NCBI GenBank assembly: GCA_035289305.1
Contig: DATDXN010000015.1
Location: forward strand, 1-58,414
DNA: 58,414 bases
DNA from: DATDXN01 sp035289305
GTDB taxonomy: Bacteria > Patescibacteriota > Microgenomatia > UBA1406 > HO2-37-13b
Direction of reading: 5' to 3'
Made by a program: the position numbers and the translations under genes. A model generated the notes under the pieces. That model saw only the letters and a list, made by a program, of their open reading frames with translations. It was not told the DNA's origin and searched no databases. Positions 16,720 through 25,234 of the stretch are shown in pieces. The stretch's first letter is position 1. Every line of letters begins with the position of its first letter.

Positions 16720-19608
16720 ATGGATATCTTACGTATTCGAGGGGCACGTGAACATAATCTGAAAAATATATCTCTTGATATTCCAAAAAACAAACTTGTT
16801 GTTTTCACCGGAGTATCAGGATCGGGTAAATCATCTCTTGCGTTTGACACAATTTATGCTGAAGGACAGCGAAGATATGTTGAATCGCTCTCGTCATACG
16901 CGCGACAATTTTTAGGGATTATGAGTAAGCCAGACGTTGAAAGTATTGAAGGATTATCACCTGCTGTTGCGATTGATCAAAAGTCCGTGACGCATAATCC
17001 GAGGTCAACAGTAGGCACTATCACAGAAATTTATGATTATATGCGATTGCTTTTTGCGCGAATTGGTCATCCCTTTTGCCCACAATGTGAGCGGGAAATC
17101 TCAAAATTATCGGCGGAAGACATAGCGCTGCGTATAATTGCCTCACTTCACACATGGTTTCATGAAGATAAGATAAAGCCAGTGCATTTTTTGATCACTG
17201 CTCCTGTTGTGCGCAAACGCAAAGGCGAATTTACCGGATTATTTGCCAATTTGCGCGCAAAAGGTTTTAATAACATTATTGTTGATGATAAAAAACATTC
17301 GCTCAAAGAGGACCTTGTGCTTCTGAAAACTAATACACATACAATTGAGGTTATTATTGATACGATCAGTTTGGATTATAAAAATAGTAAAAATCCTGTA
17401 TTTATGAGTCAGCTGAAGTCGCGAATATTTACTGATGTTGAAACTGCGCTCAATCTTTCAGACGGTCTTGTAGCGATAATAAGAGAAAAAATTACATCCA
17501 TTTTTTCTGAGAAATTTTCTTGTCCAAACTGCAATATTTCACTGCCAGAAATTGAACCGCGCATGTTTTCTTTCAATTCCCCCATTGGAGCGTGTGAAAG
17601 ATGCAAGGGTCTTGGATTTATCACTGCAATTGACCCAGATTTAGTACTGAACAAGAATTTGTCTATCAACGAGGGAGGAATTATACCGTTTGCTTCTGTT
17701 TTTTATCATACCACCTGGTATGCCCGCCTTTTTCAGACATTTCTCCAAAAAGAACATATTGATCCAAAAATACCCATCGGAGAACTTGAAGAAGAAGCGA
17801 TCAAAAAATTACTTTTTGGAACGCATACTTCATACAACGTTTATGGAACCAATAGATTTGGGAAAGAAACAATGATCGTTGAAAAGTTTGGAGGGGTAAT
17901 CAGAGAGCTTGAACGAAGATATTTTGAAAGTGAATCAGAATACGCGCGGCAAGAAATCCAGAAATATATGTTTGAGGAAACGTGCACCTCATGTCAAGGA
18001 AAAAGACTCAAACCAGAAGTATTGAGTATTAAAGTCAATAACAAGAATATTTTTGAACTCTGCGATTTGTCGATCTCACACATTATTGATGAAATTAATT
18101 CTGTGGAGCAAAATCTCAATCCCTATGAAAAAGAAGTCGCACATACGATTCTGACAGAAATACGATCACGACTTGCGTTTCTCTACAATGTAGGATTGTC
18201 GTATCTCACCCTCAATCGTGGGGCGCGGACACTGTCTGGAGGAGAAGCGCAGCGGATCAGACTTGCCTCACAAATAGGCAGCGGCTTAACGGGAGTGCTG
18301 TATGTTCTTGATGAGCCGTCTATTGGCCTTCATCCCAAAGATGTGCACGCGCTTATTATGAACCTCAAAAAACTTCGCGACTTGGGCAATAGTATCATTG
18401 TTGTTGAACATGATTTGGAAACCATTATGTCCGCTGATCATATTGTTGATTTTGGCCCCTTTGCAGGACAGCAGGGAGGACGTGTGATATATGAGGGAGA
18501 TGTGGATAGTTTGAAGAATGCCTCACAATCACTCACCGCTCAGTATGTGACGGGCACGCGGACAATACCACCCATGACGAGAAAATCCTCTTCAAAAACT
18601 TTCCAAGACCGGGAACATATTATGATCACAGGTTGCAAACAATACAATTTGAAAAATATCACTGCACGTTTTCCGCTCAATACGCTCATCTGTGTGTCAG
18701 GTGTTTCAGGTTCGGGAAAGTCTACCCTTGTTGTTGAAACTCTATATCCTGCGCTCTCTCACGGGTTGTATGGGACTCACCACGTCTTGCCCGCACCCTA
18801 CGGGGAACTTCACGGACAACAATATATAGACAAAGTGTACCTTGTCGATCAATCGGCAATCGGAAGAACACCTCGCTCAAACCCCGCCACATATCTTGGT
18901 ATTTTTGACCACATACGAGACCTTTTTGCGCAAACCATTGATGCACGAAGCAAAGGATATAAAAAGGGAAGATTTTCTTTCAATGTAAAGGGTGGAAGGT
19001 GTGAAAAATGCATGGGTGCGGGAAGTATCAAAATCGAAATGCAATTTCTCCCCGATGTGTATGTCACTTGCGATATTTGTATGGGCAAAAGATATAATTC
19101 GCAAACCCTTGAAATAACCTATAAAGGAAAAAATATCTATGACATACTCAATTTTACCGTTGTTGAAGCGCTCGATTTTTTCAAAAATCATCCTGCGATT
19201 TATAATAAGCTGAAAACGTTGCAAGACGTCGGTCTTGGATATATCACGTTTGGCCAATCTGCGCCCACTCTATCCGGTGGGGAGGCACAAAGAGTCAAGC
19301 TCGCGTTTGAACTCTCACGAAAAGACACAGGACGAACAGTATATATTCTTGATGAACCGACAACCGGCCTTCACTTGTATGACGTTGAAAAACTTCTCAC
19401 CACGTTATATAAGTTAATTGAGCGGGGAAATACGGTCATTATCATTGAGCATAACATAGAGGTCATCAGAAATTGTGAGTATATCATTGATTTAGGCTCA
19501 GAAGGCGGTGAAAAAGGAGGTAGTATCGTATACCAAGGACCGGTCCAAAAAATAAAGACGATTAGCAATTCCTACACAGGTAAATTTTTAGCAAAACATG
19601 AACGCTAA
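16720..19608 (+). CDS. uvrA: Excinuclease ABC subunit A
   Basis: A 962-residue tandem ABC-ATPase damage sensor. Two Walker A motifs (GVSGSGKSS about 31-39; GVSGSGKSTLV about 659-669), two signatures (LSGGEAQRIRLA; LSGGEAQRVKLA), Walker B VLDEPSIGLHP and ILDEPTTGLH, and paired-Cys zinc modules: CPQCERE near 120, CPNCN with CERCKG near 268-300, and CEKCMG with CDICMGK near 761-790. Length is normal. It begins 6 nt after uvrB and its last 11 nt overlap the transglutaminase-like gene, so transcription and probably translation are coupled. Confidence 0.97.
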   Translation: MDILRIRGAREHNLKNISLDIPKNKLVVFTGVSGSGKSSLAFDTIYAEGQRRYVESLSSYARQFLGIMSKPDVESIEGLSPAVAIDQKSVTHNPRSTVGTITEIYDYMRLLFARIGHPFCPQCEREISKLSAEDIALRIIASLHTWFHEDKIKPVHFLITAPVVRKRKGEFTGLFANLRAKGFNNIIVDDKKHSLKEDLVLLKTNTHTIEVIIDTISLDYKNSKNPVFMSQLKSRIFTDVETALNLSDGLVAIIREKITSIFSEKFSCPNCNISLPEIEPRMFSFNSPIGACERCKGLGFITAIDPDLVLNKNLSINEGGIIPFASVFYHTTWYARLFQTFLQKEHIDPKIPIGELEEEAIKKLLFGTHTSYNVYGTNRFGKETMIVEKFGGVIRELERRYFESESEYARQEIQKYMFEETCTSCQGKRLKPEVLSIKVNNKNIFELCDLSISHIIDEINSVEQNLNPYEKEVAHTILTEIRSRLAFLYNVGLSYLTLNRGARTLSGGEAQRIRLASQIGSGLTGVLYVLDEPSIGLHPKDVHALIMNLKKLRDLGNSIIVVEHDLETIMSADHIVDFGPFAGQQGGRVIYEGDVDSLKNASQSLTAQYVTGTRTIPPMTRKSSSKTFQDREHIMITGCKQYNLKNITARFPLNTLICVSGVSGSGKSTLVVETLYPALSHGLYGTHHVLPAPYGELHGQQYIDKVYLVDQSAIGRTPRSNPATYLGIFDHIRDLFAQTIDARSKGYKKGRFSFNVKGGRCEKCMGAGSIKIEMQFLPDVYVTCDICMGKRYNSQTLEITYKGKNIYDILNFTVVEALDFFKNHPAIYNKLKTLQDVGLGYITFGQSAPTLSGGEAQRVKLAFELSRKDTGRTVYILDEPTTGLHLYDVEKLLTTLYKLIERGNTVIIIEHNIEVIRNCEYIIDLGSEGGEKGGSIVYQGPVQKIKTISNSYTGKFLAKHER

Positions 19609-21433
19609 ATTGAGGGTATTTTTGAGCATAGTCTTATTTTTCTTCATCATCGTGCCCCACAGCACATACGCTCAAAAATATAAAACGACTTATAATACAG
19701 CATATTTTTTGAAATCCAACGGAGATAGTGATGTAAAACTGGATATAAGCATCGCCAACCTCCAATCAGATGTATATGTAAGGGAATTTACGCTTTCATT
19801 CCCTGCGACCTTCTCAATAGAAAATGTAAAAGCATATGATGAAGCAGGAGACGCAATTGAAACAAAGGTCTCCACTGTAGGTCTGACACTCAAAATCTTA
19901 CTCACTTTTTCCGAACCAGTTATCGGAAAAAACCTTCAAAATAAATTCTATATTACTTTCTTGCAGAAAAATTTATTCAAAACTGCAGGCGTAATGCGCG
20001 AGATTATCTTGCCAACCATGAATAACGTAGAAGAAGTAGACTACTCAATTTCTGTTAATCTGCCGGAAAGCTTTAACAAAGATATATCCATAGCCAAACC
20101 AAAACCAACGTCCATAGATGGAAATAGCATTAAATGGAACAGTGTAAAAACTAAAACAGTATATGCAGTCTTTGGAGATTCTCAATACTACGACTTCAAT
20201 TTCACCTATCATCTCAAAAATGATGAACTTCGCCGCGTTTACTACGATATTGCCTTTCCTCCGGAGACACTGTACCAAAAAGTTTTTATCAATGCGGTAC
20301 GGCCAATACCCGAGAAAATCGCCCTAGATGAGGACGGCAATTACCTTGCGCGCTATACACTCAACATAAAGGAAAGTAAAGATATAAAAATAGAAGGCGC
20401 ACTTGCTATTTTCACAAAACCGCAAGAAGATATGATTGACATTGTGCGCGACACGATCAACACGCAAAAATCGTACCTTTTATCCCCGCATACGTATTGG
20501 AATATAACTTCAAGCGCTGCGGAGAGCGAGATAGCAGAGCTTGCCAACCCACAGGAGATATATTCATATGTCGTCAAAAAGTTGACCTATGATTATAGTA
20601 AGGTCAACGAACCTACATCAAAACGCCTTGGCGCCTCACGGGTCCTTATCGAACCTACAAAAGCCGTGTGTATGGAGTTTACTGACTTATTTATTGGCAT
20701 CATGCGCACGAAGGGGTATTTTGCTCGGGAAATGAACGGCTATGGTTTTTCCCATGATCCGTATCTTCAGCCGCTGTCTTTGGTAGCGGATATTCTTCAC
20801 GCATGGCCTGAATATTACGATACAGCCAAAAATATCTGGGTTCCTGTTGACCCAACGTGGGAAAACACATCAGGGATTGACTATTTTAATGACTTCGACT
20901 TAAATCACATTGTTTTTGCCATTCACGGCAAAGATGACAGCTATCCTTTGGCTGCTGGGATGTACAAAATAGATGAAAAGTCTCGTGATATAGATATCGA
21001 GCCCGCGGCAACACTCCCGACTGAAAACTCGACTGTTTCGGTCGAAACAACAATCAAAAAAGAAATTTCACATAAACAAACATATCAGGCAAAACTTTTC
21101 ATTAAAAACATGGGGAACGTGTTCATCAAAAATGCCACTCTTGAAATGTCTTCATCACTTATTTCCTTTTCACCGCAAAAAATGACCATACCACTTCTTG
21201 CTCCCTTTCAAACAATAGAGAAGAATATCACCTATACTTCCTCGTCCGTATCTGCCGATACTCAAGATACACTTACCGTCAGACTCAACGGAAAACCTGT
21301 CCATACAAAAAGCATCCTTATCGCGCTGTCTTGGCTGAAGATACTATATAGAATAGTGGGTATTTTTGCAGGCATTGTCTTTATCGTTGTTATCTATATC
21401 GTGGTAAATCCTCCATGGAAACGTCGATTGTGA
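19598..21433 (+). CDS. Exported transglutaminase-like protein with C-terminal membrane anchor
   Basis: A 611-residue protein with a signal peptide (about 1-25, hydrophobic VFLSIVLFFFIIVPH then AQ), an N-terminal beta-rich region (about 30-300), a transglutaminase-like core and one C-terminal membrane helix (about 580-602) followed by a short basic tail. The catalytic triad can be read: Cys 358 in AVCMEFTD, His 401 in LHAWPEYY and Asp 418 in VDPTWENT. Such proteins act outside as peptidases or cross-linking enzymes on cell-surface polypeptides; the substrate is unknown. The gene overlaps uvrA by 11 nt and uvrC by 19 nt, an unexpected place for an envelope enzyme. Its role in DNA repair is unlikely; co-expression is the secure inference. 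Confidence 0.85.
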   Translation: MNAKLRVFLSIVLFFFIIVPHSTYAQKYKTTYNTAYFLKSNGDSDVKLDISIANLQSDVYVREFTLSFPATFSIENVKAYDEAGDAIETKVSTVGLTLKILLTFSEPVIGKNLQNKFYITFLQKNLFKTAGVMREIILPTMNNVEEVDYSISVNLPESFNKDISIAKPKPTSIDGNSIKWNSVKTKTVYAVFGDSQYYDFNFTYHLKNDELRRVYYDIAFPPETLYQKVFINAVRPIPEKIALDEDGNYLARYTLNIKESKDIKIEGALAIFTKPQEDMIDIVRDTINTQKSYLLSPHTYWNITSSAAESEIAELANPQEIYSYVVKKLTYDYSKVNEPTSKRLGASRVLIEPTKAVCMEFTDLFIGIMRTKGYFAREMNGYGFSHDPYLQPLSLVADILHAWPEYYDTAKNIWVPVDPTWENTSGIDYFNDFDLNHIVFAIHGKDDSYPLAAGMYKIDEKSRDIDIEPAATLPTENSTVSVETTIKKEISHKQTYQAKLFIKNMGNVFIKNATLEMSSSLISFSPQKMTIPLLAPFQTIEKNITYTSSSVSADTQDTLTVRLNGKPVHTKSILIALSWLKILYRIVGIFAGIVFIVVIYIVVNPPWKRRL

Positions 21434-22734
21434 TCAAAAGAGATCATCTGGCTACAATTCCACATCAGCCCGGGGTCTATCTTTTTATGCATAGAAATAC
21501 TCCGATATATATTGGCAAAGCAACCCACTTAAAATCACGCATCATATCCCATTTTTATCAAAAAAAGGTAAATCCAAAAGAAAAGCTCATCTTCCAAAAT
21601 ACCGACCATATTCGTGTCATCCCCATGATGTCTGATTTTGAAGCGCTGCTTCTTGAGGCAAAACTAATTAAAAAATACGAACCAAAGTATAATGTCGTTT
21701 GGAAGGATAATAAATCTTACCTCTATATCAAAATCACCATACATGAACAATACCCAAAAATATTTTCTACACGAAAAGAAAACGATGGAGAATCACTCTA
21801 TTTTGGCCCTTTTGGCTCATCGAGAAAAGTAGAAAAACTCATACGAGAACTTCGCAAAATTTCTCCCTTTTGCACACAAAAAAAGATAAGCAAATATCCA
21901 TGCTTTTATTCAAAAATAGGTCTTTGTAGTCCATGCCCCAACAGCGTAGAACAAAAAAGAGATGCAGAACGTGGTTTGTCCAAAAAGATTTACCGTGCAA
22001 ATATCCGGCGCGTCATTACTATCCTGAAAGGAAAAGGAGAAAATGTGCAAAAAGAGTTGGAAAAAAAGATGAACGCATATAAAAAACGCGAGGATTATGA
22101 AGCAGGCATCATGATGCGCGATAAGCTATTTTTCCTCCATGAATTGTTTTCAGAGAAGTCGTTTGATGATGTAGATATATACGAAAACATTGAGAAAAAC
22201 CAAAAAAAACTTTTTGAAGAGACTGCACATTTCCTAAAAAAGGCATTTGATAAAAACATGATTGACAGACAACACATAAAAATTGAATGCTTTGATATTT
22301 CCAATCTTTTTGGTAAAGAAGCAGTGGGTTCTATGGTTACTTTCATCAATGGTATCCCTCAAAAAAATCAATACAGGCGATTTAAAATAAAGACTGTTTC
22401 ACGAATTTCAGACATTCATATGCTCAAGGAAGTGCTTTCAAGGCGTTTCAAAAGAGCTGAATGGGAGTTTCCCCATCTGATCGTTGTCGATGGTGGCGCC
22501 CCACAAGTTCGTGCCGCAGGCGAAGTGTTGCACAGTTTGCATCTTGACATTCCGCTTATTGGTTTTGCAAAAAATCCAGATAGAATCGTCTATCCAAATA
22601 GACATAAGGATTTTTTTTCCACTCAAAAAGATTCCCTTTTCTTTAGAGAGCTTATACGGCTGCGTAACGAGTCACATCGTTTCGCCAAAAAATATCACCT
22701 TTTGATGCGAAAAAAGAAACTAATTCCCATCTAA
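21415..22734 (+). CDS. uvrC: Excinuclease ABC subunit C, lacking the C-terminal HhH domain
   Basis: A 439-residue UvrC-type dual nuclease. Order: GIY-YIG domain (PGVYLFMHR, PIYIGKATHLKSR; about 15-95), Cys-rich region (about 155-180), UVR motif (KKMNAYKKREDYEAG, about 218-235) and the RNase H-like endonuclease domain (IECFDISNLFGKEAVGSM, LIVVDGGAPQVRAA, about 285-420). It ends at NESHRFAKKYHLLMRKK, where other UvrC proteins (about 600 residues) continue into the tandem helix-hairpin-helix needed for the 5' incision. The start ATG lies inside the preceding gene with no clear SD, suggesting coupling. A short form acting as a nuclease dependent on UvrB contact is likely. Confidence 0.92.
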   Translation: METSIVIKRDHLATIPHQPGVYLFMHRNTPIYIGKATHLKSRIISHFYQKKVNPKEKLIFQNTDHIRVIPMMSDFEALLLEAKLIKKYEPKYNVVWKDNKSYLYIKITIHEQYPKIFSTRKENDGESLYFGPFGSSRKVEKLIRELRKISPFCTQKKISKYPCFYSKIGLCSPCPNSVEQKRDAERGLSKKIYRANIRRVITILKGKGENVQKELEKKMNAYKKREDYEAGIMMRDKLFFLHELFSEKSFDDVDIYENIEKNQKKLFEETAHFLKKAFDKNMIDRQHIKIECFDISNLFGKEAVGSMVTFINGIPQKNQYRRFKIKTVSRISDIHMLKEVLSRRFKRAEWEFPHLIVVDGGAPQVRAAGEVLHSLHLDIPLIGFAKNPDRIVYPNRHKDFFSTQKDSLFFRELIRLRNESHRFAKKYHLLMRKKKLIPI

Positions 22735-22739
22735 AAACG

Positions 22740-22748
22740 TGGTATAAT
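22740..22748 (+). promoter_or_regulatory. Extended -10 promoter of the holin-like/secG operon
   Basis: TGGTATAAT immediately after the uvrC stop is a perfect extended -10 element; no convincing -35 is visible. An SD (AAGGAAG) and ATG follow at 22755-22769. Confidence 0.5.
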
Positions 22749-22766
22749 TAAAGTAAGGAAGAATCT

Positions 22767-23165
22767 ATGAAAAAAATAACTCGAATGATTGTCTTTTCGG
22801 CCATAAGTTTGTTTATCGTATCATTGCTCATAAAAGGATTTATAGTGAAACAAGAACTTATATCTTTTGTTATCACAACGGTCTCTTTGGCTATTGTATA
22901 TTACCTTGCCACACCGTTTTTGAAATTGGTGCTCTTACCACTCAATATTATCACCGTCGGCCTTGTATCGATTGCGGCATACATCATACTTTTTCATTAT
23001 GTTATTAGCTATTTCAATTTTGTTATAGTCAAGCCCTGGGTCTTTCAGGGATTACAACTGTACTCATTCACGATCCCAAAACTATCCATGAATTATCTTA
23101 CGACACTTATCATTTCATCAATATTGTACGCATTCATTATCAATATACTAGAACTTTTGACATGA
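22767..23165 (+). CDS. Phage-holin family 4-TM membrane protein
   Basis: A 132-residue integral membrane protein with four predicted helices (about 8-27, 33-52, 56-86 and 108-130). The arrangement and motif YYLATPFLKLVLLPLNIITVG match the superfamily IV holin-like / YvlD family found in many bacterial chromosomes, where the function is unknown and lysis has not been shown. It begins with ATG after an SD and an extended -10, and overlaps secG by 4 nt. The overlap suggests a role tied to the membrane or export, but this is only context. Confidence 0.75.
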   Translation: MKKITRMIVFSAISLFIVSLLIKGFIVKQELISFVITTVSLAIVYYLATPFLKLVLLPLNIITVGLVSIAAYIILFHYVISYFNFVIVKPWVFQGLQLYSFTIPKLSMNYLTTLIISSILYAFIINILELLT

Positions 23166-23377
23166 AAGACGCATTGCTGATTATCGGAAGCGTTTTGAGC
23201 ATTTTTATTGTATTGCTCATACTCATTCAAGGAAGAGGTGCAGGCCTTGGGAGCGCGTGGGGAGGAGGAGGTGAACTCTTTCAAACAAGACGTGGAATCG
23301 AAAAATGGACTTTGTGGCTGACCGTTATTTTTATAGTTATCTTATTCATTGTTTCTGTAGCAAAACTTTTACTATGA
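23162..23377 (+). CDS. secG: Preprotein translocase subunit SecG
   Basis: A 71-residue protein with two membrane helices (about 4-24 and 50-69) flanking a glycine-rich cytoplasmic loop, LIQGRGAGLGSAWGGGGELF, and TRRGIEKW, the hallmark of SecG. It stimulates SecYEG-dependent export. Start overlaps the upstream gene by ATGA. The anchored substrate-binding protein follows after 4 nt, a neighbourhood I recall as recurrent in CPR genomes. Confidence 0.9.
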   Translation: MKDALLIIGSVLSIFIVLLILIQGRGAGLGSAWGGGGELFQTRRGIEKWTLWLTVIFIVILFIVSVAKLLL

Positions 23378-23381
23378 GTGT

Positions 23382-24728
23382 ATGTATAAAAAGATACGAT
23401 ATTACTATTGGTTGATATTCTCTTTTCTCAAAAAAAACTTTAAACTTCTCTTTTTAAACTTCGTCATTGGTTTCTTTCTTGTTATCCTATTTGCCAGTTT
23501 TTTTCCATTGGTGAACTCATTCATTTTTTCAAAAGTTGAAAAAATAGGAGTGGTTGGAACCTATGATCTCACCAATTTACCGGGAGAAATACAGGAGGCA
23601 ATATCCAATCCCCTTCTATCGTTAAGTGACAAAGGGGAAATCACGCCTGTTCTTATTTCCTCATATGAAATCCTTGATGGTAATAAAATCTATCGCCTTC
23701 GCCTCAAGTCAGATATTCGCTGGTCAGACGGAGAAAAATTCACTGCTTATGATATCAATCTCAATTTTAAAGGGATAGAAACAAAAGTCATCGACGAGAC
23801 GACGATAGAATTTAGATTAAAACAGCCGCTTTCTATTTTTCCAATATATCTGACCAAGCCGCTTATTAAAGATGAAAAAATTGGTGTTGCGGGATTATAC
23901 ACGTTTGGCGAATATAAACTTCAGGAAGGCCATTTGGTAAACGTACAACTTTACCCACAAAAAAAGACCTTTCCGAAACGGAGTTATCACTTTTATGATA
24001 CGGAAAACAAGCTTATCAATGCGTACAAAAAAGGCAGTGTAAATTTTATACGCACGCCAAAGGTAAAAATTGTAGAACAATTTTCGCCATGGAAAAACAC
24101 AACCATCACAAAAGAGGTAAATTATCGACAAATGATGACTCTTTTTTTTGATACAAAAAAAGATGTACTTTCGTCAAAGGAGACTCGTGAGGCCATTGTG
24201 TGGTCAGTGCCCTATTTTGAGGAGTATGGAGAACGGGCAAAAGGGCCAATACCACCCTTTTCATGGGCGTATTTTAAGGATCTTAAATCATATACACCAA
24301 ATCCTCTCAAAACAAAAGATTTTTTCAAAAAAGACTCAAGTGATGAAAAACGTACAGAACTCAACTTTTATACGTTTTACGATTATCTTGAGGTAGCGGA
24401 GCAGATAAAGAAAAATCTGGAGGGGGCGGGACTCACAATTAATCTTAAAGTGCTTTCGTACCTTCCACAAGACTTTGATCTGCTTTTGACGGTATGGAAT
24501 CCACCGCCTGATCCAGATCAGTATTACTTCTGGCACTCCACCCAAAGGACAGGAAATATCACCAACTATAAAAACGTCAGAGTCGATAAACTACTTGAGG
24601 ATGGGCGAAAAACTCTGAATGTCGATGATAGGCGAAAGATATATATAGAATTTCAAAAAAACATCGTCCAGGACCTTCCCGCTCATTTCATGTACTATCC
24701 GTATGTATATACGATACGGAAGAAATGA
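23382..24728 (+). CDS. Family-5 (oligopeptide-type) ABC substrate-binding protein with N-terminal membrane anchor
   Basis: A 448-residue protein with a cytoplasmic basic N-terminus, one membrane helix (about 20-43, LLFLNFVIGFFLVILF) and an extracytoplasmic solute-binding fold. Family-5 features: EIQEAISNPLLSLSDKGEITPVL (split here as the ligand-lobe start), YRLRLKSDIRWSDGEKFTAYD and LLLTVWNPPPDPDQYYFW. There is no lipobox. No permease or ATPase gene accompanies it, so it may feed a distant importer or work as a surface scavenger of peptides. ATG start 4 nt after secG. Confidence 0.85.
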   Translation: MYKKIRYYYWLIFSFLKKNFKLLFLNFVIGFFLVILFASFFPLVNSFIFSKVEKIGVVGTYDLTNLPGEIQEAISNPLLSLSDKGEITPVLISSYEILDGNKIYRLRLKSDIRWSDGEKFTAYDINLNFKGIETKVIDETTIEFRLKQPLSIFPIYLTKPLIKDEKIGVAGLYTFGEYKLQEGHLVNVQLYPQKKTFPKRSYHFYDTENKLINAYKKGSVNFIRTPKVKIVEQFSPWKNTTITKEVNYRQMMTLFFDTKKDVLSSKETREAIVWSVPYFEEYGERAKGPIPPFSWAYFKDLKSYTPNPLKTKDFFKKDSSDEKRTELNFYTFYDYLEVAEQIKKNLEGAGLTINLKVLSYLPQDFDLLLTVWNPPPDPDQYYFWHSTQRTGNITNYKNVRVDKLLEDGRKTLNVDDRRKIYIEFQKNIVQDLPAHFMYYPYVYTIRKK

Positions 24729-24734
24729 TATAAT
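24726..24734 (+). promoter_or_regulatory. Extended -10 promoter of tRNA-Leu
   Basis: TGATATAAT overlaps the stop codon of the substrate-binding protein gene and ends 17 nt before tRNA-Leu. A similar element, TGATACAAT at 24887-24895, precedes tRNA-Thr. Confidence 0.4.
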
Positions 24735-24751
24735 TCTAATGTGTGTAAGCC

Positions 24752-24837
24752 GCCGCGGTGGTGGAACTGGCAGACACGCAGGACTTAAAATTCTGTAGCC
24801 TTTACCGGCTGTGAGGGTTCGACTCCCTCCCGCGGCA
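24752..24837 (+). tRNA. tRNA-Leu (UAA)
   Basis: Type II tRNA with a long variable arm. Acceptor GCCGCGG/CCGCGGC, T-arm GGGTTCGACTCCC, anticodon loop CTTAAAA giving UAA. Discriminator A; 3' CCA is not encoded. Confidence 0.95.
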
Positions 24838-24844
24838 CACATAA

Positions 24845-25076
24845 GTCGTTAGTCTTGCGTCATGTGTCGTGAGACCTTTATCAATTTGATACAATATAAG
24901 ATAAGAGTCGTAGCTGTTTTGCCTGCTTAGCTCAGTGGCTAGAGCAGCTGTTTTGTAAACAGCAGGTCGTCAGTTCGAATCTGACAGCAGGCTCAAAACA
25001 GTCGTTAGACGTTCGTCTTGAGTATTTAGTCTTGAATCAACCTAGGTCTAATGACAATTGACAAAAGACTAACGAC
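24845..25076. repeat. Short repeat GTCGTTAGTCTT (family R5) in tRNA spacers
   Basis: GTCGTTAGTC at 24845-24854, GTCGTTAGAC with GTTCGTCTTGAG at 25001-25022, and GACTAACGAC (inverted) at 25067-25076. One copy follows each of the Leu and Thr tRNAs and one precedes the Arg tRNA; the outer two can pair perfectly over 10 nt. Confidence 0.5.
24921..24993 (+). tRNA. tRNA-Thr (UGU)
   Basis: Acceptor GCCTGCT/AGCAGGC, D-arm TAGCTCAGTGGCTAGAGC, anticodon stem GCTGT/ACAGC with loop TTTGTAA giving UGU, T-loop GTTCGAATC. Discriminator T; 3' CCA not encoded. Confidence 0.95.
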
Positions 25077-25083
25077 GAATATC

Positions 25084-25156
25084 GCGCTCGTAGCTTAACG
25101 GATAGAGCAATTCCCTTCTAAGGAATAGGTTGCGCGTTCGATTCGCGCCGAGCGCA
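25084..25156 (+). tRNA. tRNA-Arg (UCU)
   Basis: Acceptor GCGCTCG/CGAGCGC, anticodon stem ATTCC/GGAAT with loop CTTCTAA giving UCU, T-loop GTTCGATTC. Discriminator A; 3' CCA not encoded. Confidence 0.95.
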
Positions 25157-25183
25157 CATTTTAAAAAGTACCTGATAGCTTTT

Positions 25184-25205
25184 CACCTCGGAGGTGCAAT
25201 GAATA
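25184..25205 (+). repeat. Repeat CACCTCGGAGGTG... (family R4), copy 1
   Basis: CACCTC-G-GAGGTG is a 6-bp inverted repeat followed by CAATGAATA. A copy with 19 of 22 identical bases lies at 47354-47375, and similarity continues weakly for about 10 nt more. The right arm is also a Shine-Dalgarno sequence placed 4 nt before an ATG at 25199. Confidence 0.55.
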
Positions 25206-25234
25206 TAACACCTTGGGGTAAAAAGAAACCATGA
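25199..25234 (+). CDS. Possible 11-residue leader peptide of the Nudix gene
   Basis: ATG at 25199 preceded by GGAGG opens a short frame, MNITPWGKKKP, whose TGA overlaps the Nudix ATG (CCATGA). The SD is inside the R4 palindrome and could be sequestered by it. The Nudix gene lacks its own SD, so reinitiation from this frame would explain its translation. Speculative: no conservation can be assessed here. Confidence 0.25.
   Translation: MNITPWGKKKP

Noticed and set aside
22767..23165. Prophage lysis cassette suggested by the holin-like gene
   Set aside because: No endolysin or phage genes nearby; this 4-TM family is common in chromosomes outside prophages.
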